A DNA stretch of 64,000 nt from Arthrobacter sp. NEB 688 (GTDB lineage Bacteria; Actinomycetota; Actinomycetes; Actinomycetales; Dermatophilaceae): positions 3,596,001 to 3,660,000 of the forward strand of contig NZ_CP053707.1 of NCBI RefSeq assembly GCF_013201035.1, read 5' to 3'. This document shows, one piece after another, positions 33,833 through 41,981 of the stretch. Below the pieces are notes generated by a model that ran no database searches, was not told where the DNA came from, and saw only the letters and a program-made list of their open reading frames with translations. Made by a program: the position numbers and the translations under genes. How positions within the stretch are numbered: position 1 is the first letter of the stretch; each line of letters begins with the position of its first letter.

Positions 33833-34153
33833 GTGCCCCTCGGCCCCGACCCCTCGCTCGCGCGGACCGCGCTCGACCGGCTCGACGCGCTGCGCGACCT
33901 GCTGCCCGCGGCCGAGGACGACCTGCTCGCCTGCCTCGTCGTGACGGGCGAGCCCCGGCCGCAGCGCGTCCTCGACGACTGGCTGGACCAGGCCGCCGAC
34001 ACCCTGCGGGCGCTCGGCGAGGTCGCCGACGAGGTCGCCGCCGTGCTCGCACCGCACGCCGCGCCGTCCGACGGTGGCGTCGCGACGCCGGGCACCGCCC
34101 CGCTCGCACCGGTCGTCCCGCTGCCGACGTGGCCCGACGAGGCCCGGCGGTGA
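33833..34153 (+). CDS. Small helical hypothetical, first gene of a WXG-like pair
   Basis: The 106-residue acidic protein is Leu/Ala/Asp-rich with helical heptads (ALDRLDALRDLLPAAEDDLLACLVV; LDQAADTLRALGEVADEVAAVL) and a Pro/Ala-rich tail. No signal peptide. I recognise no family. Its stop overlaps the next start by GTGA, so both products are made together, as for many ESX-type heterodimer partners. Confidence 0.75.
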   Translation: MPLGPDPSLARTALDRLDALRDLLPAAEDDLLACLVVTGEPRPQRVLDDWLDQAADTLRALGEVADEVAAVLAPHAAPSDGGVATPGTAPLAPVVPLPTWPDEARR

Positions 34154-34671
34154 GCGTGGTCCCCGGCGACCCGGGGTCGCTCTCGGCCTGCGCGGCCGCC
34201 GCGGCCGACGTCGCGCGCCGGCTCGAGGCATCCGGCACGGCCCTGGCCCCGGCGATGGAGGCGCTCGGCGACGGCTGGCCCGGCCGCGCCTCCGTGACCG
34301 CCCGCCGGCGCGGCGCCGAGCTCGCCGCGGGAGCCGTGGCCGCCGCCGAGGAGCTCGAGCGCCTGGGCCGCGAGCTGCAGGACCGGGCGACCGACCTCGC
34401 CGACCTCGTCGCCCGGGGCCGGATGGTCGAGGAGCGCGCGGCGGCCGCGGGGCTCGCCGTCCGCGACGGGCGCGTCGTGCCCGCCTGGGGGGTGCGCGGC
34501 GAGGCCGACGCCGGGGCGGTGGCCGACGGGACGGTGGCCGCCGAACGCATCGGGGCCGAGCTGACGCTCGTGCTGCACCAGCACCGGCGGCGCCGCGACC
34601 TGCTGCTCGCCGACCTGCGTGCCTCCACCGACCGCCTCGCCGCGCTCTCCCACACGCTGCGGCGCGGGTGA
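34150..34671 (+). CDS. Alpha-helical protein with WXG-type turn
   Basis: The 173-residue protein is almost entirely helical and Ala/Glu/Arg-rich. MEALGDGWPGRASVTARRRG near residues 36-55 places a W-x-G turn between two long helices, as in WXG100 proteins, but the total length exceeds the usual 100 residues. A C-terminal YxxxD/E export signal is not evident. It is translationally coupled to the preceding gene. A role as a type VII substrate or chaperone is possible but inferred only from shape. Confidence 0.75.
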   Translation: MSVVPGDPGSLSACAAAAADVARRLEASGTALAPAMEALGDGWPGRASVTARRRGAELAAGAVAAAEELERLGRELQDRATDLADLVARGRMVEERAAAAGLAVRDGRVVPAWGVRGEADAGAVADGTVAAERIGAELTLVLHQHRRRRDLLLADLRASTDRLAALSHTLRRG

Positions 34672-34689
34672 GAGGATCGCCGGACCCCA

Positions 34690-34711
34690 GGCGGGCCCGG
34701 TGCGGCCCGCC
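34690..34711 (+). terminator. Short hairpin before the DUF2505 gene
   Basis: An 8-bp perfect GC stem with a 6-nt loop begins 18 nt after the WXG-like stop. It may be a weak terminator or leader structure for the next gene. Confidence 0.4.
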
Positions 34712-34738
34712 CTCCTGCGAGCGGCGAGGACGGACCGA

Positions 34739-35233
34739 GTGCGACTGACGAGGCGAGAGCGGCTGGACGCGACCCCCGAGGAGGTCTACGCCCTGCTCAC
34801 CGACCGGGGGTTCCAGGAGGCCAAGTGCGAGGCCACGACCGGGGGCGGCGCCTGGAGCGCGGACGTCACGACGAGCGCCGTCGGGCACCGGGTCGCGACG
34901 ACCCGTGAGCTGCCGGCCGACGGCCTGCCCGACGTCGCGCGCTCCTTCGTCGGCGCGACGCTCACCGTCATCGAGAGCTACGACTGGGGCGCACCGGCCG
35001 CCGACGGATCCCGCGAGGCCGTCGTCGACCTGCACGTCAAGGGCGCGCCCCTGACGCTCAAGGGGACGCTGCGCATCGAGCCGGAGGGCTCGGGGTCGGT
35101 CGAGGTGCTCGACACCGAGCTCAAGGCGAACGTCCCCTTCGTCGGCGGCAAGATCGAGAAGGCGGCGGCGGACCCCATCAACGCGGCGGTCGACGTCGAG
35201 GTCGGCCTGCTCCGGGAGCGCCTGGGCCGATGA
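34739..35233 (+). CDS. DUF2505-family (SRPBCC-like) protein
   Basis: A 164-residue cytoplasmic protein. ERLDATPEEVYALLTDRGFQEAKCEATTG opens an SRPBCC-type helix-grip domain. SFVGATLTVIESYDW, LKGTLRIEP and the C-terminal KANVPFVGGKIEKAAADPINAAVDVEVGLLRERL are typical of DUF2505, common in actinobacteria. The fold suggests binding of a hydrophobic ligand; none is known. GTG start with GAGGA about 9 nt upstream. Confidence 0.88.
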   Translation: MRLTRRERLDATPEEVYALLTDRGFQEAKCEATTGGGAWSADVTTSAVGHRVATTRELPADGLPDVARSFVGATLTVIESYDWGAPAADGSREAVVDLHVKGAPLTLKGTLRIEPEGSGSVEVLDTELKANVPFVGGKIEKAAADPINAAVDVEVGLLRERLGR

Positions 35234-35239
35234 CGCCGC

Positions 35240-35295
35240 GCGCTACACCGCAGTCAGGGTCGTGATCACGGCCGTTACTGCGGTGTAGCGCGCCA
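35240..35295. terminator. 17-bp perfect stem with nested inner palindrome
   Basis: Arms 35240-35256 and 35279-35295 are perfectly complementary. The 22-nt loop itself holds the 10-bp palindrome CGTGATCACG (35263-35272). It begins 6 nt after the DUF2505 stop, in the convergent gap before pruA, and probably acts as a terminator. Confidence 0.6.
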
Positions 35296-35331
35296 CCGGC
35301 GTCGTGGGGCACCCCGACACCCCGGAACCTC

Positions 35332-35368
35332 CACGAGACCCCGGCTCGGAGCCGGGGTCTCGTGGACT
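35332..35368. terminator. 17-bp perfect stem, 3-nt loop, after pruA
   Basis: Arms 35332-35348 and 35352-35368 with loop CGG. It lies about 41 nt past the pruA stop on the minus strand and forms a second, independent hairpin in the same convergent gap. Confidence 0.65.
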
Positions 35369-35409
35369 TCTCGGGGTCACCCCGACACGTGCGGGGGTGC
35401 GGGAGGCGG

Positions 35410-37038
35410 TCAGCCCATGTGCGGGTAGCGGTGGTCCGTCGGCGGGACGAAGGTCTCCTTGATCGAGCGCGTCGAGGTCCAGCGCATGAGGTTGGCCGCC
35501 GAGCCCGCCTTGTCGTTCGTGCCGGACGCGCGCCCGCCACCGAACGGCTGCTGGCCCACGACGGCGCCGGTCGGCTTGTCGTTGACGTAGAAGTTGCCGG
35601 CGGCGAAGCGCAGCCGGTGCATCGCGTCGGCGACGGCCGCACGGTCCTGGGCGATGACGGCGCCGGTCAGCGCGTAGGGCGCCGCGGACTCCATCTGGTC
35701 GAGGACCTTGTCGTACTGGCGGTCCGGGTAGACGTGGACGGCGAGGATCGGGCCGAAGTACTCGGTCGTGAACATCTCGTCGGTCGGGTCGCTGCTCTCG
35801 ACGATCGTCGGCCGGACGAACCAGCCCTGCGCGTCGTCGTAGGTGCCGCCGGCCACGACGTCGAGGTGGCTCGTGGCGTGTGCCCGGTCGATCGCCGCGA
35901 CGTGCTTGGCGTAGGCCCGCTCGTCGATGACGGCGCCCATGAAGTTCGACAAATCGGTGACGTCGCCCATCGGGATGCCGTCGGTCAGCTGCACGAGGTC
36001 GTCGCGCATCTTCTTCCACAGCGAGCGCGGCACGTAGGCGCGCGAGGCGGCGGAGCACTTCTGGCCCTGGAACTCGAACGCGCCGCGGATGAGGGCGGTG
36101 CGCAGGACGTCGACGTCGGCGCTCGGGTGGGCGAGGACGAAGTCCTTGCCGCCGGTCTCGCCGACGATTCGCGGGTAGTGGCGGTAGGTCGTGAGGTTCT
36201 CGCCGATGGTGCGCCACAGCGACTGGAAGGTCGCGGTCGAGCCGGTGAAGTGCAGGCCGGCGAAGTCCGGGTGCGACAGGACGACGTCCGAGACCGCGAC
36301 GCCGTCACCGGTGACGAGGTTGATGACGCCCGGAGGCATCCCCGCCTCCTCGAGCAGCTCCATCGTCAGCTGGGCGGCGAGCTGCTGGGTCGGCGACGGC
36401 TTCCAGACGACGGTGTTGCCCATGAGCGCCGGGGCGGTCGGGAGGTTGCCGGCGATGGCGGTGAAGTTGAAGGGGGTGACCGCGTAGACGAAGCCCTCGA
36501 GCGAGCGGTGGTCGCTGCGGTTCCAGACGCCCGGGCTGTTGGCCGGCGGCTGCTCGGCCATGATCTGGCGGGCGAAGTGCACGTTGAAGCGCCAGAAGTC
36601 GACGAGCTCGCAGGCGGCGTCGATCTCGGCCTGGTAGGCGGTCTTGCTCTGGCCGAGCATCGTCGCCGCGTTGAGGCGGGCGCGCCACGGGCCGGCGAGC
36701 AGGTCGGCGGCCTTGAGGAGGATGGCGGCGCGGTCGTCGAAGGACAGGTCGCGCCAGCCGGGGGCCGCGGCGCGGGCGGCGTCGACGGCGGCGAGCGCGT
36801 CGGCCTTCGTGGCGCCCTTGGAGACACCGAGGACGTGGCGCCGGTTGTGCGGCTGCCGCACCTCGAACTTCTTGCCCCCGCCCATGACGCGCCGGCCACC
36901 GATGGTGTGCGGCAGCTCGTGGCGCTCGGCGGCGAGCTCGACGAGGGCCTTCTCGACGGCCGCGCGCTCGGGGCTGCCCGGCGCGTAGTCGCGGACGGGC
37001 TCGTTGGTGGGGGCGGGGACCTGGGTCACAGCGTCCAT
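35410..37038 (-). CDS. pruA: 1-pyrroline-5-carboxylate (L-glutamate gamma-semialdehyde) dehydrogenase
   Basis: A 542-residue aldehyde dehydrogenase that oxidises glutamate semialdehyde to glutamate in proline and arginine catabolism, using NAD+. VTPFNFTAIAGNLPTAPALMGN, the Rossmann loop FTGSTATF, the general base in VGETGGKDF and the nucleophile in FEFQGQKCSAASRAYVP are all present. The C-terminal GGRASGTNDKAGSAANLMRW is typical of the monofunctional class. I chose the ATG at 37038, preceded by GAGG. No proline dehydrogenase is nearby. Confidence 0.96.
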   Translation of the reverse strand: MDAVTQVPAPTNEPVRDYAPGSPERAAVEKALVELAAERHELPHTIGGRRVMGGGKKFEVRQPHNRRHVLGVSKGATKADALAAVDAARAAAPGWRDLSFDDRAAILLKAADLLAGPWRARLNAATMLGQSKTAYQAEIDAACELVDFWRFNVHFARQIMAEQPPANSPGVWNRSDHRSLEGFVYAVTPFNFTAIAGNLPTAPALMGNTVVWKPSPTQQLAAQLTMELLEEAGMPPGVINLVTGDGVAVSDVVLSHPDFAGLHFTGSTATFQSLWRTIGENLTTYRHYPRIVGETGGKDFVLAHPSADVDVLRTALIRGAFEFQGQKCSAASRAYVPRSLWKKMRDDLVQLTDGIPMGDVTDLSNFMGAVIDERAYAKHVAAIDRAHATSHLDVVAGGTYDDAQGWFVRPTIVESSDPTDEMFTTEYFGPILAVHVYPDRQYDKVLDQMESAAPYALTGAVIAQDRAAVADAMHRLRFAAGNFYVNDKPTGAVVGQQPFGGGRASGTNDKAGSAANLMRWTSTRSIKETFVPPTDHRYPHMG

Positions 37039-37139
37039 GGGGTGGGGCACCTCGTTCGGGTCACGATGTCGGGACGCCCCACTCTCGCGCCCGGGCTCGG
37101 CCCGACGCAACTCGCCCCGGGCGTCCCGCCGGCGGCGCG

Positions 37140-37568
37140 TCAGTCGCGGGCGAGGTGGTCCAGGACCGCGCCGAGCTCGGTCACGTCGAACCACAGCAGG
37201 TCGGCGGTCCCGCTGTCGCCGCGCGCCTCGTCGACGTGGAACGAGACGACCCGCGAGCGCGGCACGACGGCGAGCAGCTCGACGCGCGAGGGCACGTCGG
37301 CGCGGGCCGGGACGGAGACCAGGCCCTCGTCGAGGTCGGCGGAGGCGATGACGCGGCGCTCGTCGGCCTCGCGCAGCGCCTCGGCCTCGTCGGCCGCGGC
37401 CTCCCACGCGAGGTGCTCGAGCTCCTCCTCGTCGGTGACCAGGCCCGGGGTGCCGAGCGCCGGGGTCACGCCGTGCGCGGCCACGGGCGGCGTGCCGAGG
37501 TCGCGGCCGTCGGCGAGCGCCTCGAGGTCGGCCGCGGTGAGCGGCAGGTAGACGCGGGTCAGGGCCAT
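37140..37568 (-). CDS. DUF6912-type hypothetical protein
   Basis: A 142-residue acidic cytoplasmic protein beginning MALTRVYLPLTAADLEALADGRDLG, with conserved WEAAADEAEALR and RVVSFHVDEA segments. I recall this as a conserved actinobacterial family of unknown function. GAGGAGG precedes the ATG by 5 nt. It lies 22 nt after the WS/DGAT stop and may be its operon partner. Confidence 0.85.
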   Translation of the reverse strand: MALTRVYLPLTAADLEALADGRDLGTPPVAAHGVTPALGTPGLVTDEEELEHLAWEAAADEAEALREADERRVIASADLDEGLVSVPARADVPSRVELLAVVPRSRVVSFHVDEARGDSGTADLLWFDVTELGAVLDHLARD

Positions 37569-37590
37569 CGGGTCCTCCTCGTGGGGTCGC

Positions 37591-39036
37591 TCACGCGCGC
37601 CGGCGGCCGCGCGGGCGGGGGGCGTCGAGCAGCTCCTGGAGCGAGTCGACGATGCCGCGGCCGAGGACGTCGGCGTCGGGCATCGCGTCGCGGTCGGCGT
37701 ACAGGCCGTAGTAGACGCCGCCGTCGTAGGAGGTCAGCCCGATGGAGAGGGCCTGCCCGGCGCCGAGCGGCGTCACCGGGTAGGTCGCGACCATCTGCGC
37801 GCCGTCGGCGTACAGGGGCGTCTGCGGGCCGGGCACGTTGGTGATGACGACGTTGTGCAGGCGGCGCGAGACCATCCCGCCGAGCCGAGCGCCGAGGGCG
37901 TGCAACGTCGGCGGGGCGAACCCGCCGACCCCGGCGAGGGCCTCGGCCGACACCGCGCGGCGCCCGCCGCCCTCGGTCTGCTGGCGCATCGAGAAGGCGA
38001 TCTGGTGCAGGCGCATCGAGGCCTTGGGCTCGCCGACGGGCAGGTCGACGAAGCACGCGGTGACCTCGGCGCCGACGTGGGCCGGGGCGTCGTCGGCCGG
38101 GCGGACCGACACCGGCACGAGGGCGCGCACGGTCGTGCCCGGGTAGACCGGCTCGCCGCGGGTCAGCAGCCACGAGCGGAAGGCCCCGGCGACCGTCGCG
38201 AGGACGACGTCGTTGACGGTCACCTCGTCGGCGAAGGCGCCGTGGCCGAGGCGGGTGCGCACCGTGCGGTAGTCGTCGAGGTCGGTGCCGACCATGACGT
38301 AGCGGCGGGCGCGGCCCACGGAGGCGTTCAGGGGCGAGTCCGGCGCCGGGCGCGCGGAGACGCGCGCCAGGGTCGAGACGACCTCGCCGGCGACCGAGGC
38401 CACCTTGCCGGCCGTCCGGGCGACGTCGTGGGCGCCGCTGCGCAGCGTGTCGACGAGCTGGCTCGGGGTGCGCACGACCTCGGCCAGCGCGCCGACGAGG
38501 AGCTCCGCCGACGTGGGCTCGGGGCGGGGGCGCCACGTCGCGAGGACGCCGTCGCCGCCGCCGGGGCGGCCGTCGACGATGACCCCGCCGATGTCGACGC
38601 CGTTGACGCCGTCGACGAGGCTGTGGTGGCTCTTGGTGATGATCGCGAAGCGGCCGTCGGCCAGGCCCTCGACGAGGTAGACCTCCCACAGCGGGCGCGA
38701 GCGGTCGAGGGGGCGCGGCAGGATGCGCGCCACGAGCTCCTCGAGCTGCTCGTCGGACCCCGGGCGGGGCAGCGCGCTGCGGCGCACGTGGTAGCTGAGG
38801 TCGAAGGAGCGGTCGTCGACCCACACGGGGTTGCCGAGCCCGGCCGGGACGGTCTTGATCCGCTGGCGGTAGCGCGGGACGTGGGCGATGCGCTCGCTGA
38901 TGAGGTCGACGAGGGTCTCGTAGTCGAAGCCCTCCGCCGGCACGTCGAAGACCATGACCGAGCCGACGTGCATCGGCGTGGTCGCGTCCTCCAGGCGCAG
39001 GAAGGACGCGTCGAGCGCGCTGAGTCGGTCGGCCAC
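37591..39036 (-). CDS. WS/DGAT wax ester synthase / diacylglycerol acyltransferase
   Basis: The 481-residue enzyme transfers acyl groups from acyl-CoA to diacylglycerol or a fatty alcohol, making storage lipid. The N-terminus MADRLSALDASFLRLEDATTPMHVGSVMVFD is a family signature, and the active site HHxxxDG is seen as H137-H138-S-L-V-D142-G. FRSWLLTRGEPVYPGTTVRALVPVSVR and VITNVPGPQTPLYADGAQM match the second half. The GTG start is 6 nt after CACGAT, a variant leaderless box. Confidence 0.95.
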   Translation of the reverse strand: MADRLSALDASFLRLEDATTPMHVGSVMVFDVPAEGFDYETLVDLISERIAHVPRYRQRIKTVPAGLGNPVWVDDRSFDLSYHVRRSALPRPGSDEQLEELVARILPRPLDRSRPLWEVYLVEGLADGRFAIITKSHHSLVDGVNGVDIGGVIVDGRPGGGDGVLATWRPRPEPTSAELLVGALAEVVRTPSQLVDTLRSGAHDVARTAGKVASVAGEVVSTLARVSARPAPDSPLNASVGRARRYVMVGTDLDDYRTVRTRLGHGAFADEVTVNDVVLATVAGAFRSWLLTRGEPVYPGTTVRALVPVSVRPADDAPAHVGAEVTACFVDLPVGEPKASMRLHQIAFSMRQQTEGGGRRAVSAEALAGVGGFAPPTLHALGARLGGMVSRRLHNVVITNVPGPQTPLYADGAQMVATYPVTPLGAGQALSIGLTSYDGGVYYGLYADRDAMPDADVLGRGIVDSLQELLDAPRPRGRRRA

Positions 39037-39042
39037 GGCCCT

Positions 39043-39048
39043 ATCGTG
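39043..39048 (-). promoter_or_regulatory. Variant leaderless -10 of the WS/DGAT gene
   Basis: CACGAT on the minus strand, 6 nt before the GTG. The 10-mer CTGACACGAT recurs at the same distance before the NarL-type regulator at 49604. Confidence 0.4.
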
Positions 39049-40314
39049 TCAGACCGCCGCGCGACGACGGCGGCCGTGGCGGCCGGTCGGGGACGTGTCG
39101 GCGCAGCGCGGGTCGAGCGCGGCGGCCAGCGCGGTGAGGGCCAGGGTGAGCGCGCCCCGCGGGCGCACCTCGGTCAGGGCGCGGCCGGTGAGGACGGCCT
39201 CGTCGCAGTCGTCCGGGGCCCAGGGCAGCATCCGGAGGTCCTCGAGGCCGGCGAAGCGCGAGAGGACCTCGCGGATCGTCCGCTCGGGGCGGGGCCCGGC
39301 GGCCGAGGCCCGGACCTTGTTGACGACGACGAGCGGCGCCGGGGCGGCGACGAGCGCGACCTCCTGCACCGCCCGGACGAGGCGCTGCAGCCCGACCGGG
39401 TCGGCCGCACCGACGACGACGAGGGCGTCGGCGGCCTCGAGGGCGGTGAGCGTCGCGGCGTTGCGGCGCGGGGCGGCGGTGTCGTAGCTCAGCTCCTCGT
39501 CGTCCTCCAGGGCGAAGCCGGCATCGACGACGACGTGGTCGACGATGCCGCGGGCCAGGCGCAGGACGTCCTCGACCGCGGCCGCGCGCAGCTCGGGCCA
39601 GCGGTCGGCCCGGGGCAGGCCGGTGAGGACCCGCAGGCCCGGCAGGGCCTCGGGCGCGAGGCGCGCCAGCACGGGGACGTCGAGGGTGCCCTGCTCGGAG
39701 GCCCGGGCGGCGGCCGCGACCCCCGGCGCCTCGTCGACGAGGCCGAGCACCTGGGCCACGGACGCGCCCCAGGTGTCGAGGTCGACGAGCAGCGTGCGCA
39801 CCCCGTCGGCGGCGAGCGCGGCCGCCACCGTCACGGCCACCGTCGTGCGCCCCGGGGCACCGGTCGGGCCCCAGACCACCGTCACCGGCGTCGGTCGACC
39901 GGGAGCGGGCGGCTCGGGCACGGGCTCGTCGGGGGCGTCGTCGTCCGGGCGGCGCGAGGTCGTGGCGTCGGCGAGGGCGGTGAGGGCGGCGTCGACGGCG
40001 TCGGGCGGGTCGTCCGGCCGGAGCAGGGTGGCGACACCGAGCTGGCGCAGCCGCCGCTCGCCGTCCTCGTCGTCCGGGGCGACGAGCGCGGCGACCCGGA
40101 CCCCGTGGCCGGCGAGGTGGCGCAGCGCGTCGCGGTCGAGCCCGCGCAGGTCGGGCGAGACGACGGCGACCCGGGCGACCCCGGCCGCGCCCGCGGAGAG
40201 CAGCTCGGCGAGGTCGGCGCAGCGACGCACGAGGGTCAGGCCGCGGGCCGCGCCGAGGACCTCGACGAAGTGCGCCTCGTGCCGGTGGGTGAGGGCGGTG
40301 AGGAGCGTCGTCAC
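39049..40314 (-). CDS. CpaE/TadZ-like ParA-family protein with altered P-loop
   Basis: A 421-residue protein: an N-terminal receiver-like domain (about 1-115; VRVAALVAPDDEDG), a Pro-rich linker, and a ParA/MinD-type fold. The deviant Walker loop reads GPTGAPGRTT (149-158), with Arg where Lys is expected. DLDTWGASVAQVLGL and VDHVVVDAG give the other strands. It may localise a Tad-type machine. It overlaps the SAF-domain gene by 4 bp. No cpaF or tadB/C accompanies the pair here. Confidence 0.8.
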   Translation of the reverse strand: MTTLLTALTHRHEAHFVEVLGAARGLTLVRRCADLAELLSAGAAGVARVAVVSPDLRGLDRDALRHLAGHGVRVAALVAPDDEDGERRLRQLGVATLLRPDDPPDAVDAALTALADATTSRRPDDDAPDEPVPEPPAPGRPTPVTVVWGPTGAPGRTTVAVTVAAALAADGVRTLLVDLDTWGASVAQVLGLVDEAPGVAAAARASEQGTLDVPVLARLAPEALPGLRVLTGLPRADRWPELRAAAVEDVLRLARGIVDHVVVDAGFALEDDEELSYDTAAPRRNAATLTALEAADALVVVGAADPVGLQRLVRAVQEVALVAAPAPLVVVNKVRASAAGPRPERTIREVLSRFAGLEDLRMLPWAPDDCDEAVLTGRALTEVRPRGALTLALTALAAALDPRCADTSPTGRHGRRRRAAV

Positions 40315-40973
40315 GACGCCCCGCCGGCGACGGGCACGAGCGTGATGCGGGCCCCGTCGTCGACGGCCGCGACGAGGTCGCGCACGTCGTCGCTCGGCAC
40401 CATGACCTGCACCGGACGGGTCTGCTCGGCCCCGGAGAGGACCCCGTCGTCCTCGGCGACGGCGGCGACCGCGACGCGCTCGAGCACCCGCTCCGGGCCC
40501 GCGAACCGGGTGACGCCCACCCCTGCCGAACCCTCCTCCGGCCGGTTGACGTACACGTCGACGAGCGAGCCGCGGCGCAGCGCGGCGGCCGAGGTGCCCT
40601 CGACCCGCAGGGCGACCTGCTGCACCCCGACGGCGGCGGCGGACCCCACGGCGCTGCGCGGCAGGAGCTCGCCCACCCGCAGCTCGCGCAGGGCGTAGGC
40701 CTCGGCGTCGAGCGGCCGGTCGGCGGCGACGTACCCCGCGGCGCTGTCACCGAGCTGGACCTGCACCACGGTGAGGTCGGACGCCGCGAGGCGCTGCCCC
40801 GGGGTGATGGCCCGCGCCGCCGCCCACACGGGGACGCGGTCGTCGGCGCGCGCCACGACGAGGGCGCCGACGACCGTCGAGACGAGCACGAGGAGGACGC
40901 CGACGAGCAGCCGGGAGTCACGCCACGACGGCGCCCGCAGGCGCGAGGCGGAGGGCGTGGGGAGGTCGGTCAT
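40311..40973 (-). CDS. SAF-domain (CpaB/RcpC-like) membrane-anchored protein
   Basis: A 220-residue protein with one N-terminal membrane helix (RLLVGVLLVLVSTVVGALVVA, about 21-41) and a SAF domain (VWAAARAITPGQRLAASDLTVVQVQLGD... LRVGELLPRSAVGS), as in the periplasmic Tad protein CpaB/RcpC. Its C-terminal part binds no recognisable ligand. It is coupled to the downstream ParA-like gene (ATGA). The box CAGGAT sits 6 nt before its ATG (at 40985-40980), another likely leaderless start. Confidence 0.85.
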   Translation of the reverse strand: MTDLPTPSASRLRAPSWRDSRLLVGVLLVLVSTVVGALVVARADDRVPVWAAARAITPGQRLAASDLTVVQVQLGDSAAGYVAADRPLDAEAYALRELRVGELLPRSAVGSAAAVGVQQVALRVEGTSAAALRRGSLVDVYVNRPEEGSAGVGVTRFAGPERVLERVAVAAVAEDDGVLSGAEQTRPVQVMVPSDDVRDLVAAVDDGARITLVPVAGGAS

Positions 40974-41089
40974 GCCGGGATCCTGCCCGAGCGAGCGCCG
41001 TCGCGCTCGCGCGTCGCCGCGACCTGTGGACGACGGCGGCCCGCGCGCCGCCCTGTGGAGGAGGGTGCCGGGCGGCTCGACGACGGTGG

Positions 41090-41095
41090 CACACT
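41090..41095 (+). promoter_or_regulatory. Candidate leaderless -10 of the HTH gene
   Basis: CACACT, 6 nt before the GTG at 41102; a one-base variant of TANNNT. Confidence 0.4.
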
Positions 41096-41101
41096 GGCCG
41101 C

Positions 41102-41338
41102 GTGCCGAAGCGCTTCATCCCGTTGACCGAGGTCTCCGAGATCCTCGACGTCTCCGCGGCCCAGGCGTACGCCCTCGTGCGCAGCGGCGACCTGCCGGCC
41201 ATCAAGGTGGGCGGCCGCGGGCAGTGGCGGGTCGAGACGAGCGAGCTCGAGGCCTACATCGAGCGGATGTACGCCCAGACGCGCGACTTCGTGGCCACGC
41301 GCGGCGAGACCCCCGAGGGCGGCCCGGCGCAGGGCTGA
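41102..41338 (+). CDS. Excisionase-family helix-turn-helix protein
   Basis: A 78-residue DNA-binding protein. IPLTEVSEILDVSAAQAYALVRSGDLPAIKVGGRGQWRVETSELEAYIERMY is a complete MerR-like/Xis winged helix, followed by a short polar tail. There is no integrase or att site nearby and homologous single genes are common in actinobacterial chromosomes, so a housekeeping regulator is more likely than a phage excisionase. It converges on the next gene with a 5-bp gap. Confidence 0.88.
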   Translation: MPKRFIPLTEVSEILDVSAAQAYALVRSGDLPAIKVGGRGQWRVETSELEAYIERMYAQTRDFVATRGETPEGGPAQG

Positions 41339-41343
41339 GGCCC

Positions 41344-41886
41344 TCACCGGCGCGACTCGACGACGCGCAGCCCCGCGAACGGCAGGGCGCTGACCCGGCG
41401 CACGTTCTCGGGGCGTCGCGGCTCGCCCTCGGGGTGCTCGGCGAGCAGGACGTGGTCGGACCCGACGACGTCGAGGGTCCCGACGAGCACGGGGCCGCCG
41501 GCCAGCCCGACGGCGACAGTCGTGCGGTCGCGGGCCAGGACGCGCAGGGCGTGACCGAGCCCGAAGCGCCGCGCGGTGCGCCCCGGGTCGGCGTGCGCGG
41601 GCAGTCCGGCGACCGAGAGCACGGCGTGCTGCGGCACGAGCCACTCGCGGCCCCTGTCGCCGAGCAGCAGCCAGCCGTCGCCGACGTCGGCCAGCGTCCC
41701 GGCGAGCGAGCGCCCACCCTCGAGGAGGACGGAGACCGGCGCGCCCAGGGCCGCGACGAGCCGGGCGGTGAGGTCGACCAGGGCGCGCTCGCGCCGGGTC
41801 CGCTCGGCCACCTCGCTGTCGAGCTCGCGGCGCTCCTCCGCGGCCAGCTGCCCCTCGAGGTCCGCGAACAGCCCCTCCCACCTCAT
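41344..41886 (-). CDS. Conserved hypothetical with two small beta-barrel-like lobes
   Basis: A 180-residue protein: a helical N-terminus (FADLEGQLAAEERRELDSEVAERTRRERALVDLTARLVAAL) then two similar strand-rich lobes. VSVLLEGGRSLAGTLADVGDGWLLLGDRG and TTVAVGLAGGPVLVGTLDVVGSDHVLLAEHP look like a tandem duplication of an Sm/SH3-like barrel. No enzyme motif. GGGGAG lies 3 nt before the ATG. It may be coupled to a tiny upstream frame ending in ATGA. Confidence 0.8.
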   Translation of the reverse strand: MRWEGLFADLEGQLAAEERRELDSEVAERTRRERALVDLTARLVAALGAPVSVLLEGGRSLAGTLADVGDGWLLLGDRGREWLVPQHAVLSVAGLPAHADPGRTARRFGLGHALRVLARDRTTVAVGLAGGPVLVGTLDVVGSDHVLLAEHPEGEPRRPENVRRVSALPFAGLRVVESRR

Positions 41887-41981
41887 GGTCTCCCCCTCGC
41901 TCCGCGCGTCCACCGGCCCGCGCACGTCCGCACGTCGATGGGCACACGCTCGTCGATGGCCACGCGCCTCTCGGTGTCCAC
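41883..41981 (-). CDS. Candidate micro-ORF with hexad repeats, coupled to next gene
   Basis: A GTG-started frame of 32 residues on the minus strand reads VDTERR-VAIDER-VPIDVR, then a Cys/Arg/Gly tail, and stops in an ATGA overlap with the next gene. An upstream GTG at 41999 would add one more hexad, VDIEKR. A TAGCCT box (42005-42000) would start the mRNA near 41993. The hexads come from an 18-bp DNA repeat, so coding is uncertain. Confidence 0.25.
   Translation of the reverse strand: MDTERRVAIDERVPIDVRTCAGRWTRGARGRP

Noticed and set aside
41102-41338. Mobile element excisionase
   Set aside because: No integrase, att repeats, tRNA or composition shift nearby; homologous lone HTH genes are ordinary in actinobacteria.
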